This document shows, in pieces, positions 1 through 7,496 of a stretch of 10,049 bases of DNA. The stretch comes from an uncultured Blautia sp. Its GTDB lineage: Bacteria > Bacillota > Clostridia > Lachnospirales > Lachnospiraceae. Both the position numbers and the translations under genes were made by a program. Location of the stretch: positions 1-10,049 of the forward strand of contig URHH01000087.1 in NCBI GenBank assembly GCA_900547615.1, given 5' to 3'. Numbering within the stretch: position 1 is the first letter of the stretch; each line of letters opens with the position of its first letter. The notes under the pieces were generated by a model. The model had not been told where the DNA came from, did not search any database, and saw only the letters and a program-made list of their open reading frames with translations.

Positions 1-24
1 ACAAGAGACGTTTTTTTTTATTTT

Positions 25-846
25 TTAAGGCTTCATCTTTCCTGCCACTCTCTGGAGACGATATTCTCTGGGGGACAGTTTTTCTCTTTTCTTAAAAAAG
101 CGTGAGAAGTAAAATGGGTCGGAAAAGCCAAGCTCTTCTGAAATTTTATTTATGTGACGATTTGTATAAAGAAGCAAAAGCCTGGCTTTTTGCATCAGCA
201 TCTGTTCCATATATTCCTTTAACCCAAGACCGGTATCCTGACGGAAGGTGCGGGAGAGAAGGTGTGTGGTCGTGTGGAGGGCGTTCGCGATTTCCTGTAT
301 GCGAAGTCCTGCCTGAAGATTTTCCGAAATATAGGTGATAGCTTCCCTCTGGCGGTAGTATCCCCGGAATTTATGAAGATACTGGCAGGTGGATTCAAAA
401 AAATCACAGATGATCTGCCAGAATATGGCTTTTAAATGAAGGAGTCCGAATAAGGATTCCTTTTTCATTTCCGCAAAGATGTTATCGAGTAAGGGCTTCT
501 CAAAAGGAAGGGAAAGAATCGTATCAAGTTCTCCGAAAAGGTCAATGCCGGGAAGGAGCTCTGTATTAAAATGTACATAGAACTTACGTACCTTATCTGT
601 GCAGCCGTAAGTATAGCAGGAGCCGGCAGGCACAAGGTACATATGTCCGGAGCGGAGAAGATTCCGCCCCTTTTCATTTTCCAGATAAATTTCCCCTTCC
701 ATAATAAAGTAAAGGCGGTTGAAGGGGGAAGTCATGTGAGGATAATACCAGGAGCTGTCTCCTGTAAATACTGCATTTTCCCAGATCTGCAGGGATACAG
801 AGTCCCATTCTGTATTTAAAAAGGGGTAAGCGTGAAAAGTCTGCAT
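25..846 (-). CDS. AraC-family transcriptional regulator (cupin N-terminal domain plus HTH)
   Basis: Predicted cytoplasmic DNA-binding regulator of 273 residues, a normal length for one-component AraC regulators. Residues about 15-100 look like the AraC ligand-binding cupin: a stretch reading RLYFIMEGEIYLE is followed by a GHMYLVPAG turn. Residues about 167-266 form the AraC-type double helix-turn-helix; the first recognition segment is IQEIANALHTT, and the second helix pair ends in the family signature GFSDPFYFSRFFKK followed by SPREYR. The ATG at 846 is the only good N-terminal start, but its ribosome site is weak (a GGAAAG about 13 bases upstream). It is divergent from the fucosidase gene and shares its upstream region, so it probably controls that gene in response to a sugar (inference). 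The effector is unknown. No terminator is visible in the few bases left after the stop codon. Confidence 0.93.
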   Translation of the reverse strand: MQTFHAYPFLNTEWDSVSLQIWENAVFTGDSSWYYPHMTSPFNRLYFIMEGEIYLENEKGRNLLRSGHMYLVPAGSCYTYGCTDKVRKFYVHFNTELLPGIDLFGELDTILSLPFEKPLLDNIFAEMKKESLFGLLHLKAIFWQIICDFFESTCQYLHKFRGYYRQREAITYISENLQAGLRIQEIANALHTTTHLLSRTFRQDTGLGLKEYMEQMLMQKARLLLLYTNRHINKISEELGFSDPFYFSRFFKKREKLSPREYRLQRVAGKMKP

Positions 847-950
847 AAAAAAAGTCCATCTTTCCGTACAAAAATGCCATGTACATTATTTCTTTATTAG
901 TATACTATAAAATCATCAAAAAACAAGAGACGAAAGAGAGGGAATGGCGT
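847..950. promoter_or_regulatory. Divergent promoter region between AraC regulator and fucosidase
   Basis: This 104-base AT-rich gap must hold both divergent promoters. The palindrome AGTATACT at 899-906 supplies a TATACT -10-like hexamer on each strand: 901-906 on plus, 899-904 on minus. On minus, TTGTTT (921-926) sits 16 bases upstream of its -10. On plus, the best upstream hexamer is TGTACA (880-885), at a short 15-base spacing. GTACA (866-870) and TGTAC (880-884) form an inverted repeat that could be an operator. All assignments are by eye and tentative. Confidence 0.35.
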
Positions 951-1970
951 ATGGATATGCGTAAATGGTTTAAGGAAGCACAGTACGGAATGATGGTGCA
1001 CTGGGGACTTTATTCTCTTCTTGCAGGAGAGTGGAGGGGAAAAAGAAGCAACAGCTATGCCGAGTGGATCCAGACCTGCCTTCGGATTCCAAAGGCGGAT
1101 TATGAGAGACTGGCGTCTGCTTTTAACCCCATTTATTTTGACGCGGAGGAGTGGGTAAAATTTGCAAAGGACTGCGGCATGAAATATTTCGTAGTGACAA
1201 GCAAGCATCACGAAGGTTTTGCCATGTACCACTCAAAAGTGGATAAATTTAATGTGGTGGACGCGACGCCTTTCGGACGGGACGTAGTGGGAGAAATCGC
1301 AGAGGCGTGTTATAAACACGGAATGAAGCTGGGACTTTATTATTCTCAGGATCTTGACTGGCATGAGCCGCACGGAGGCGGATATTTATCCGGACATATT
1401 CCATGCTCGGGAACAGCCTGGTGCAATGACTGGGATTTTCCGGAAAATGAGAAGAAGGATTTTGACATCTGCTTCCGGAATAAAATTTATCCGCAGGTGG
1501 AAGAGATTTTAAGAAATTACGGGGAGCTTTGCCTCATCTGGTTTGATGTTCCCATGACTCTGGAAGAAAAACACAGCCGCCAGATTTTTGAGCTGGTAAA
1601 AAAATATCAGCCGAATTGTCTCATTAATTCCAGACTTGGAAACGGAGCTTACGATTATGTATCTCTGGGGGATAATGAAATTCCAAAAGAAATGCCGGAA
1701 AACACAGAATTTGATCCGGCTTTGATGAATGAGATTGACGGATTTAAGCCTTCTCCGTACGGTCTTTACGAGACTGCGGCAACTATGAATGACAGCTGGG
1801 GATACTGCGCGTGGGATCAGAACTGGAAGAGTGCAGGGGAAATCGCGGAAATTAAGAAAAAATTAAACGGAATGGGAATTAATTATTTATTAAACGTAGG
1901 GCCGGACGGTCTTGGAAGGATTCCGTCTGCAAGCCAGGAGATTTTAAGAGAGGTTGCGAAGACACTGTAA
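951..1970 (+). CDS. GH29 alpha-L-fucosidase, cytoplasmic, catalytic domain only
   Basis: Predicted to hydrolyse terminal alpha-L-fucose from oligosaccharides. From the ATG at 951 it has 339 residues and is almost entirely the GH29 (Alpha_L_fucos) barrel. Visible family motifs are HWGLYS (H17, W18), the TSKHHEGF strand with H86-H87, the LGLYYS strand, IWFD with D199 as probable nucleophile, and YETAATMNDSWGY, where E274 is the probable acid/base. LLNVGPDGLGRIP closes the barrel near residue 320. There is no signal peptide, so it should act on imported sugar. Many GH29 enzymes are longer and carry a C-terminal beta-sandwich; this one stops after the catalytic domain. An upstream in-frame ATG at 879 is less likely: it falls inside the promoter region, whereas 951 has a GAGAGGG ribosome site at about 936-942. 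It is divergent from an AraC regulator and ends in a strong terminator. The linkage specificity cannot be read. Confidence 0.93.
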   Translation: MDMRKWFKEAQYGMMVHWGLYSLLAGEWRGKRSNSYAEWIQTCLRIPKADYERLASAFNPIYFDAEEWVKFAKDCGMKYFVVTSKHHEGFAMYHSKVDKFNVVDATPFGRDVVGEIAEACYKHGMKLGLYYSQDLDWHEPHGGGYLSGHIPCSGTAWCNDWDFPENEKKDFDICFRNKIYPQVEEILRNYGELCLIWFDVPMTLEEKHSRQIFELVKKYQPNCLINSRLGNGAYDYVSLGDNEIPKEMPENTEFDPALMNEIDGFKPSPYGLYETAATMNDSWGYCAWDQNWKSAGEIAEIKKKLNGMGINYLLNVGPDGLGRIPSASQEILREVAKTL

Positions 1971-1978
1971 GAATCAAT

Positions 1979-2017
1979 GTAAAAAGTACAGAGCTCAGGC
2001 GAGCCTGTACTTTTTAC
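1979..2017. terminator. Bidirectional Rho-independent terminator between convergent genes
   Basis: The 13-base arms at 1979-1991 and 2005-2017 are perfectly complementary (GTAAAAAGTACAG / CTGTACTTTTTAC). An inner GCTC/GAGC stem (1993-1996 / 2001-2004) extends the helix past a single bulged A, leaving an AGGC loop. The A5 and T5 runs at the stem base give a U-tract in either direction. It lies 8 bases after the fucosidase stop and 9 bases after the end of the convergent UroD-like gene, so it can serve both. Confidence 0.9.
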
Positions 2018-2026
2018 GTTTCGTGC

Positions 2027-3077
2027 TTAAACAGAAGGACGCCGGTCGGCGCTGTATACGGCTTCAATGTTTTCAATGGGAACGTCTCCCTCAAAGTTCT
2101 GGCTTATAGCCGCCGTCATGGTGAAGGGAATTGATGTAATGAGCCGCTTCTTTTCGAACCTGCTTCGGCGTGCCGTTTGGCAGAAGATTCTGGGTGTCGA
2201 TTCCTCCGTGGAATGCGATTTTTCCGCCAAATTCCTGATAGAGACTTTGTGGTTCCAGCCCTTCTACTTTCTGAAGGGGTTCCAAAACATCTACGCCGCA
2301 GTCAATAAGCTCCGGGATAATGGGGCGCACCGCACCGCAGGAATGCTGCTGATAAAAGGCATTGTACTTATGCGTAAGCTCTGTAAGTCGCTTTGTATTT
2401 TCGCGGAAAAATTCCCGCCACATATCCACGCTGAATAAAAGAGAAATCTGTGTGCCGTAATCATCGTGCGGGCGGATAATATCGATTTTTCCCTGCCCTG
2501 CTTCCAGAAGGCGTCTGTAATATTCCATCTCAAAATCTACCATTCGGTTCAGAAGACATTTTGCAGCTTCCGGTTCGTCTACCATAAGCATGAAAAATTC
2601 CGGCATATTCATAAGGAAGGTGACAATCTGGAACGGTCCTTCGTGTCCTGTGATAATCGCCTTATCCGGGTAGCGCTCACATTGCTCTTTTACAGAATCG
2701 TAGTCAAACCAGTCCGGGTCAGGGAATGGAAGAGCCAGGACGTCTTCTACTGTTTCTGCTCCGTGAAATGGAAAATAGGAAGTCATGGTGTAGGTGTCTA
2801 TGTCTGTTTTATGAAAGGTTTCTTCAAAGCCCCAGTAGCTCTGGCGGACAAGCTGTCCTTTTTCGTTTGTGTATTCTTTCAGGGGCGGACCGATGTATTT
2901 GGGAGCGACTGATACAATATCAATCTGGAATTTTTCAAGAAGCTGGTCATAGTTTGAAAAGCCGTAGTGGTCCATTAATTTTTTCTGCACAGTGCCAACC
3001 GCTTCAAAGGCTGCCGGTACCCGGTCCGGTTTCTGAAAGCTTATGGCTGCGCGTACCCGTTCTTTTGATGTCATCAT
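2027..3077 (-). pseudogene. UroD/MtaA-like methyltransferase family protein, frameshifted near C-terminus
   Basis: The protein belongs to the uroporphyrinogen decarboxylase superfamily, which includes true UroD and the MtaA/MtbA-type methylcobamide:CoM methyltransferases. The start is the ATG at 3077, because GGAGG at 3086-3090 lies 8 bases upstream. The open frame runs about 92 codons further upstream, but that part has no family similarity. Family features are ERVRAAISFQKPDRVP at the N-terminus, the QHSCGAV segment with H245 and C247 in the place of the MtaA HxC zinc ligands, and FHGGIDTQNLLPNGTP. After GGY (residue 324) the frame runs into TGA at 2091-2093. The expected C-terminus (SQNFEGDVPIENIEA and on to 2027) continues in another frame, and about four family residues are missing at the join. 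It diverges from the second AraC gene. Such genes often lie in Lachnospiraceae sugar loci, but the substrate is unknown. A tiny active variant or a sequence error cannot be excluded. Confidence 0.82.
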
Positions 3078-3085
3078 CTTTGAAT

Positions 3086-3090
3086 CCTCC
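3086..3090 (-). promoter_or_regulatory. Ribosome binding site deciding the UroD-like start
   Basis: GGAGG on the minus strand, 8 bases before the ATG at 3077. It fixes the start at MMTSKERV and excludes the long upstream extension of the open frame. Confidence 0.75.
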
Positions 3091-3150
3091 GTTTTTTCTT
3101 TATGATACAACAGAAAAAGAAAAGAAATAATTGAGAAACTGAACCACTTT

Positions 3151-3156
3151 ATTGTA
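3151..3156 (-). promoter_or_regulatory. Candidate -10 element for the UroD-like gene
   Basis: TACAAT on the minus strand (five of six consensus bases), about 74 bases upstream of the start. No good -35 hexamer lies 16-18 bases upstream, so if used it may need an activator such as the divergent AraC regulator. Weak evidence. Confidence 0.25.
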
Positions 3157-3183
3157 TAAAACAGAACCTTTAATCGAATATAA

Positions 3184-3211
3184 TTGACAAAAATATCCCA
3201 TATTCTATAAT
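3184..3211 (+). promoter_or_regulatory. Consensus housekeeping promoter for the AraC-kinase-regulator operon
   Basis: TTGACA at 3184-3189 and TATAAT at 3206-3211 are both perfect matches to consensus, separated by 16 bases, and lie 32 bases before the ATG at 3244. The 6-base inverted repeat GAATAT (3176-3181) / ATATTC (3200-3205) straddles the -35 element and ends right at the -10, where a bound protein could repress. The promoter calls for substantial basal expression of the regulatory operon. Confidence 0.85.
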
Positions 3212-3243
3212 CGGAGAGTAAGAGAGGAAAGGCAGGGGATACA

Positions 3244-4113
3244 ATGGGAAAAGAAAAATGGGAGCCGGTTTTGAACTGGTATTTTGAGGAGGAAAAAGAG
3301 AATGCAGAAAAGTTTCTGTTTTCTGCTGTGAGGGCAGGCTGTACCTGCTGCAATGAAGATTTTTATGTGCAGCGGGAAAAAGAATATGCGTATTATACGG
3401 TTCATATTCTTCTGGACGGCTACGGATTTTTCCGGATTGCGGGGAGAGAATATTTCCTCAAAAAGGGCGATATATTTCTGATCACACCGGGACAGGCGCA
3501 TATGTACTGCAGCCGCCTGGAATCAAAGCCTGTTCTTTTGTGGGCGGAGCTTTGCGGAGGAAGCTGCAGGGAAATATTCAGCCGCTTTTCCGCAGTAGGA
3601 GGCTATGCCCTCCAGAATATGGGAACAGAAAAAATCAGAGATAAGCTTCTTTGCCTTCTTTTAAACAGGAAAAATCGAGAAGAAAACAAGGGAAACCGGT
3701 ACGAGGAGTCCGCAGAAATCTATGATTTTTTAATGTGCCTTCTGGAAATGGCGGAAAATATAAAAAAGCGTCCCTCTGATGCATTTGTGCAGGCAGCAGA
3801 ATACATAGACAGAAATTTTACGGAAAATATCAGTATACAGAAACTGGCGGAAAGTCTTCATATCAGTCAGGGATATTTAAACAGGCTGTTTCGAAATGGT
3901 ATGGGAGTTTCTCCTGTGAAATACATTACGATGAAACGAATGGAATATGCCTGTTATCTTTTGCGCACAACGGAACTGAGCTGCGAGAAAATAAGTGAAG
4001 CTGTAGGAATGTATGACAATGCTTATTTTTACAGGATTTTCCGGAGGGTGATAGGAATGACGCCTGTGCAGTACAGAAAACAGGGGAGGGAAGAAGATGA
4101 GGAGGTTTCGTAG
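3244..4113 (+). CDS. AraC-family transcriptional regulator (second)
   Basis: A cytoplasmic AraC-type regulator of 289 residues. Residues about 45-105 resemble the cupin sensing domain (GYGFFRIAGREYFLKKGDIFLITPGQAHMY). Residues 180-280 form the double helix-turn-helix, with IQKLAESLHISQGYLNRLF as the first unit and the signature AYFYRIFRRVIGMTPVQYR at the end. The start at 3244 is supported by AGGGG at 3234-3238 and the consensus promoter just upstream. A short cysteine cluster, CTCC (C33, C35, C36), sits just before the cupin; whether it matters is unknown. It overlaps the downstream kinase by 17 bases, implying co-transcription and coupled translation. It diverges from the UroD-like gene and could control that gene, its own operon, or both (inference). 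The effector is probably a sugar. Confidence 0.93.
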   Translation: MGKEKWEPVLNWYFEEEKENAEKFLFSAVRAGCTCCNEDFYVQREKEYAYYTVHILLDGYGFFRIAGREYFLKKGDIFLITPGQAHMYCSRLESKPVLLWAELCGGSCREIFSRFSAVGGYALQNMGTEKIRDKLLCLLLNRKNREENKGNRYEESAEIYDFLMCLLEMAENIKKRPSDAFVQAAEYIDRNFTENISIQKLAESLHISQGYLNRLFRNGMGVSPVKYITMKRMEYACYLLRTTELSCEKISEAVGMYDNAYFYRIFRRVIGMTPVQYRKQGREEDEEVS

Positions 4114-5851
4114 TTTATCTATCCGAAAAAAGCTTCTGGCAGGAAATATCAGTATTATTTTTGTTATGCTCGTTCTTCTTGGAATTTCCAACTATATGAT
4201 TTCAAAAAAAATCCTGACAGATGAATCGCTGGATTTTTCCAAAAAAATAACAGATCAGCTTGGTCAGAATCTGGATTCCAGGATTAAACGTCTCAGCGAA
4301 TTTACAGTGAAGGAATCTTTTGAAACAGATATATACAGGGCATTGAATCCTGTATATAAAGAGAGAATGTATGACAGGCAGAAAAGAATGCGCACATTCG
4401 GAAGTAATCTTATGGATTACAATAAGGAGATAGAGGTTGTTCTTGTAAGAGACAATGACGGCAGAGAATACCGGTATGCGTCATATCCCAGAAAAGCGGA
4501 GGACTATGAAATAGAGCATATGGTAGATGTTGAAAAAATAAGAGAACTTTATGGAAAAGCATACTGGATCAGATACGATGATTCTCTTGTATTTTTAAGC
4601 AGAGCTGTTTTTGATGAAAATACAATGGAGCAGGTGGGTATTGTTGCGATTGGCCTGAATACAGAATTTTTCCGGGATATATATAAGGACCTGACAAGTA
4701 AAAACGGAAATGAACTGTTTCTTTTTAACGGGGATTATCAGGTACTGGTACATACGGGAAATAAAGAAAGCTCTGTAGGCGAAATGATTGTCAGCGCGCA
4801 TAATTTTGAGGAAGATACAGAGCAGGAATTTTATTACAAAGATCAGAAATATATATTTACTCTTGCCAATCTCGGAAAAAATGAGATTAAGGTAATGAAT
4901 CTTATCAATATAAAAAGTATTTCCGACCGTGCAGTACAGATGCTGAAGCCCGTATGGTATGTGGCGATTGCTGCTATCGTATTGGCTGTTTCTCTGTCGG
5001 TATGGCTTTATCGGGATATATGGGGAAAGCTTCAGAAACTTCTTGAGAGGATTCATGCAATGGAGGAGGGGCATTTTGCACAGGAAACTTCAGATTTTGA
5101 AAAAGACGAAATTGGGGTAGTCGCGTCTGCTTTTGACAATATGGCGCGGAAGATGGAAACGCTTCTGGAAAATATTACAGAAGAAAAAACACAGAAAAAA
5201 AGCGCGCAGCTAAAAGCAGTACAGTTTGAGTACGATGCTTTACAGGCAAAGCTCAATCCACATTTTCTCTATAATACTCTGGAAAGTATTAACAGTCTGG
5301 CAAAGCTGAACGGGGACAGGGAAGTGGCTGACTGTATTTCCCTTTTGGGAAGTTACCTTCGTGAAACAATAAGCAAAAAGAAAAAATTTGTACTTCTCGA
5401 AGAAGAAATGGAAAATGTGAAAGAATATGTGGAGCTTTCCAATATGTCATTTGGGGGAAGGCTTATTCTGTCTTTTGATGTAGATGAAATACTTTCAGAG
5501 GCAGTTGTGCCAAAGCTGATTTTGCAGCCTCTGGTAGAAAATGCGATTGTTCACGGAATTGAGCCAAAGGCAGGAAAAGGGCATATTCAGATTTTTTCCA
5601 GATGTGTGGGAAAGGATATGGAAATCGGCGTGTGTGATGATGGAATCGGAATTTCGGAAAAATGGCTTTCCGTGCAGAAGCTTTCCGGAGCAGAGGAAGA
5701 TGAAAAGCATACGAAGGTAGGGCTTGAGGCAGTACACAAACGAATCCAGATTCTTTACGGAAGTTCTTACGGACTTTCCGTAGGAAGAAGAGAAGAAGGC
5801 GGAACAGTCGTATGCTTAAAAATGCCTATTTTATTTGAGGGGGAGGAGTGA
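4097..5851 (+). CDS. YesM-type sensor histidine kinase
   Basis: A membrane sensor kinase of 584 residues from the family with His_kinase (PF06580) and HATPase_c domains, which typically pairs with AraC-type response regulators controlling sugar uptake. TM1 spans about residues 13-35. An extracytoplasmic sensor of about 250 residues follows, probably Cache-like by size and position. TM2 spans about 286-305, then HAMP to about 360 with a helical linker. The phosphoacceptor is H389 in LNPHFLYNTLESI. The ATP-binding domain shows the N box VENAIVHG (N482) and the DDGIGI G1 box (D515); the G2 region reads KVGLEAVHKRI. Its start overlaps the upstream AraC gene by 17 bases, with an AGGGAGGGAAG ribosome site inside that gene. 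The response regulator begins 4 bases after its stop. The signal is probably a glycan or a ligand-loaded binding protein (inference). The gene looks intact. Confidence 0.95.
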   Translation: MRRFRSLSIRKKLLAGNISIIFVMLVLLGISNYMISKKILTDESLDFSKKITDQLGQNLDSRIKRLSEFTVKESFETDIYRALNPVYKERMYDRQKRMRTFGSNLMDYNKEIEVVLVRDNDGREYRYASYPRKAEDYEIEHMVDVEKIRELYGKAYWIRYDDSLVFLSRAVFDENTMEQVGIVAIGLNTEFFRDIYKDLTSKNGNELFLFNGDYQVLVHTGNKESSVGEMIVSAHNFEEDTEQEFYYKDQKYIFTLANLGKNEIKVMNLINIKSISDRAVQMLKPVWYVAIAAIVLAVSLSVWLYRDIWGKLQKLLERIHAMEEGHFAQETSDFEKDEIGVVASAFDNMARKMETLLENITEEKTQKKSAQLKAVQFEYDALQAKLNPHFLYNTLESINSLAKLNGDREVADCISLLGSYLRETISKKKKFVLLEEEMENVKEYVELSNMSFGGRLILSFDVDEILSEAVVPKLILQPLVENAIVHGIEPKAGKGHIQIFSRCVGKDMEIGVCDDGIGISEKWLSVQKLSGAEEDEKHTKVGLEAVHKRIQILYGSSYGLSVGRREEGGTVVCLKMPILFEGEE

Positions 5852-5855
5852 GAAA

Positions 5856-7415
5856 ATGAGTTACAAGGTTATACTTGCAGATGATAATCCGCTGATCTGT
5901 AAGTCTTTGAAAGAGACAATAGACTGGAAGAAATACGGCTGCTATCCGGCGGGAACCGCAGAGAATGGAACAGAAGCGCTGAAGCTTGCTTTTCAGATAA
6001 AGCCAGATATTCTTGTGACAGATATAAAAATGCCGGAAACAGACGGACTGGAGCTTGTGGAAAAGGTAAAAAAAGAATTTCCGGATATGGAAATTATTAT
6101 GATTACCGGGTATCAGGAGTTCGAATATGCAAAACGGGCAATCGGTCTTGGCGTTCTGGATCTTGTTATGAAGCCCATTGAGAACAGGAAGCTGGAGAAG
6201 GTATTGGAAAGGGCAGTGCAGAAGCTGGAGGCAGCCAGAAATTTAAAAGAATCTTTTATCAGTATGAAAAAAAGAGATCTGATAAAGGATTTGCTTCTTC
6301 AGGGGACAGAACGGAAGATGACGGAGGAAGCTATAAAAAAACTGGGGCTTAACAGAGTAAATTACGGGATTGTCACAGGACGGGCAAGATGCTATGAAAA
6401 AGAGAGGCTTTTGCAGATAAATCAGATTGCTTCAGAAGAAGTTTTAAAGCTGGCAAAGCAAAAGGAGATCATATCGTTTCTGGTTCATCAGGATCTGGTG
6501 CTTGTAATTTGTGCAGAGAAAACAGTAAGCTCCAGAAGCTTTCGCATTCATGTAAAAAATCTTCTCTGTGCTGTACAGAAGAGGTTAAGACTGCAATTCG
6601 GGGAAGAGGGAAAAATATGTTTTGCGGCTTCGCTGCTTGCCACAGACATAAGTAAAATGGGTGAAATTTACAGACAGACGGAAAAAACTCTGAACACCGG
6701 ATATTTTTCAGGGACAGAAGATTTGCTTTTCTGCAGCGATACTTTTGGAATCGTAAGAGAGGAAACGTGGTCTCTTATGAGAGAACTGGATTCTTTTTAT
6801 CAGACTTTGGAACAGGTTTCCGTGAGAAAAACAGACAGTGAAACGGATAAACTGGTGGAGGAAATTGTAAAAAATGCAGGTGGAGATGAATTTAAAATTA
6901 AATGTTTTTTAAGCGAGGCATGTATCACGCTGTATCGCCATTACAGAAAAATTCTTTCAGACAGTGATTCTGATTTCAGCGTGGACGGCATTCTTGACAG
7001 TGTGAACCGGATTGTAGATATTTCCCAGGGAAAAATATATTTAAAAAATATGACTTCTGCAATAAAAGAAGCATATATGAAAGAGGGAGAAAAGAAAAAT
7101 CCGCTTGCTGTACAGGCGATGGGATATATGAAAAAACATTACAGAGAAAATATAAGCCTTACTTCTATGGCGGAGGAGCTTTCTGCTAATCCTTCTTATT
7201 TAAGCGGGCTTCTGAAAAAAGAAACAGGCCGTAATTTTACCGATATTTTAACAGGTGTGCGGATTACCGCAGCAAAGAAATTTCTGGACGAGGGATACAG
7301 GGTAGCAGAAGCCGGGGAAATGGCAGGGTACAGTGATTATGTCTATTTTTACCAGGTTTTTAAAAGACAGGAAGGGATTTCGCCAAGCGATTATAAAAAA
7401 GGTAAAAAAAACTAA
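5856..7415 (+). CDS. YesN-type response regulator with AraC HTH output
   Basis: A DNA-binding response regulator of 519 residues, the cognate partner of the adjacent kinase. The receiver domain covers about residues 1-120, with acidic D9 and D10, phosphoacceptor D56 in LVTDIKMP, T84 in IMITGY and K106 in VMKP, so all the expected switch residues are present. A long middle region (about 130-400) is typical of this YesN class and has no catalytic motif I recognise. The AraC-type HTH occupies about 415-515 (LTSMAEELSANPSYLSGLLKK and YVYFYQVFKRQEGISPSDY). The start at 5856 is preferred over an in-frame TTG at 5835 because the GGGGGAGGAG ribosome site at 5839-5848 lies directly before it. It probably activates the promoter of the binding-protein and permease genes just downstream (inference from position). 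Confidence 0.95.
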   Translation: MSYKVILADDNPLICKSLKETIDWKKYGCYPAGTAENGTEALKLAFQIKPDILVTDIKMPETDGLELVEKVKKEFPDMEIIMITGYQEFEYAKRAIGLGVLDLVMKPIENRKLEKVLERAVQKLEAARNLKESFISMKKRDLIKDLLLQGTERKMTEEAIKKLGLNRVNYGIVTGRARCYEKERLLQINQIASEEVLKLAKQKEIISFLVHQDLVLVICAEKTVSSRSFRIHVKNLLCAVQKRLRLQFGEEGKICFAASLLATDISKMGEIYRQTEKTLNTGYFSGTEDLLFCSDTFGIVREETWSLMRELDSFYQTLEQVSVRKTDSETDKLVEEIVKNAGGDEFKIKCFLSEACITLYRHYRKILSDSDSDFSVDGILDSVNRIVDISQGKIYLKNMTSAIKEAYMKEGEKKNPLAVQAMGYMKKHYRENISLTSMAEELSANPSYLSGLLKKETGRNFTDILTGVRITAAKKFLDEGYRVAEAGEMAGYSDYVYFYQVFKRQEGISPSDYKKGKKN

Positions 7416-7496
7416 TATTTTGTAAAGCAGATAAAATATAGTTTCCTGCATATCGCTGCTATAATAAAAATACAAAAAATAAGGAGGGAACGAATC
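7416..7496 (+). promoter_or_regulatory. Importer promoter region with a -10 but no -35
   Basis: An 81-base gap ahead of the binding-protein gene. TATAAT at 7460-7465 is a perfect -10, but none of the hexamers 16-18 bases upstream resembles TTGACA. This is the expected look of an activator-dependent promoter, and the response regulator encoded just upstream is the obvious candidate. No hairpin terminator separates the two genes, so some read-through is likely. The ribosome site AAGGAGGG (7481-7488) is strong and lies 8 bases before the ATG at 7497. Confidence 0.55.

Noticed and set aside
1..26. T-run at 11-26 as a terminator of a gene upstream of the window
   Set aside because: Any stem would lie before base 1, and none is visible in the bases present.
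1..932. Ten-base direct repeat ACAAGAGACG at 1-10 and 923-932, considered as an attachment or insertion footprint
   Set aside because: Ten-base matches are expected by chance many times in 10 kb, and no mobile-element genes lie between the copies.
2466..3130. Plus-strand open frames of 148 and 134 codons inside the UroD-like gene
   Set aside because: They are antisense to a recognisable protein family, have no convincing ribosome site, and their products are cysteine-rich with no domain.
3078..3353. N-terminal extension of about 92 codons on the UroD-like gene
   Set aside because: It has no family similarity, overlaps the divergent promoter and the second AraC gene, and the ribosome site at 3086-3090 places the start at 3077.
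4595..5074. Minus-strand open frame of 159 codons inside the kinase gene
   Set aside because: It is the antisense shadow of the kinase sensor domain and second transmembrane segment, with no promoter or ribosome site.
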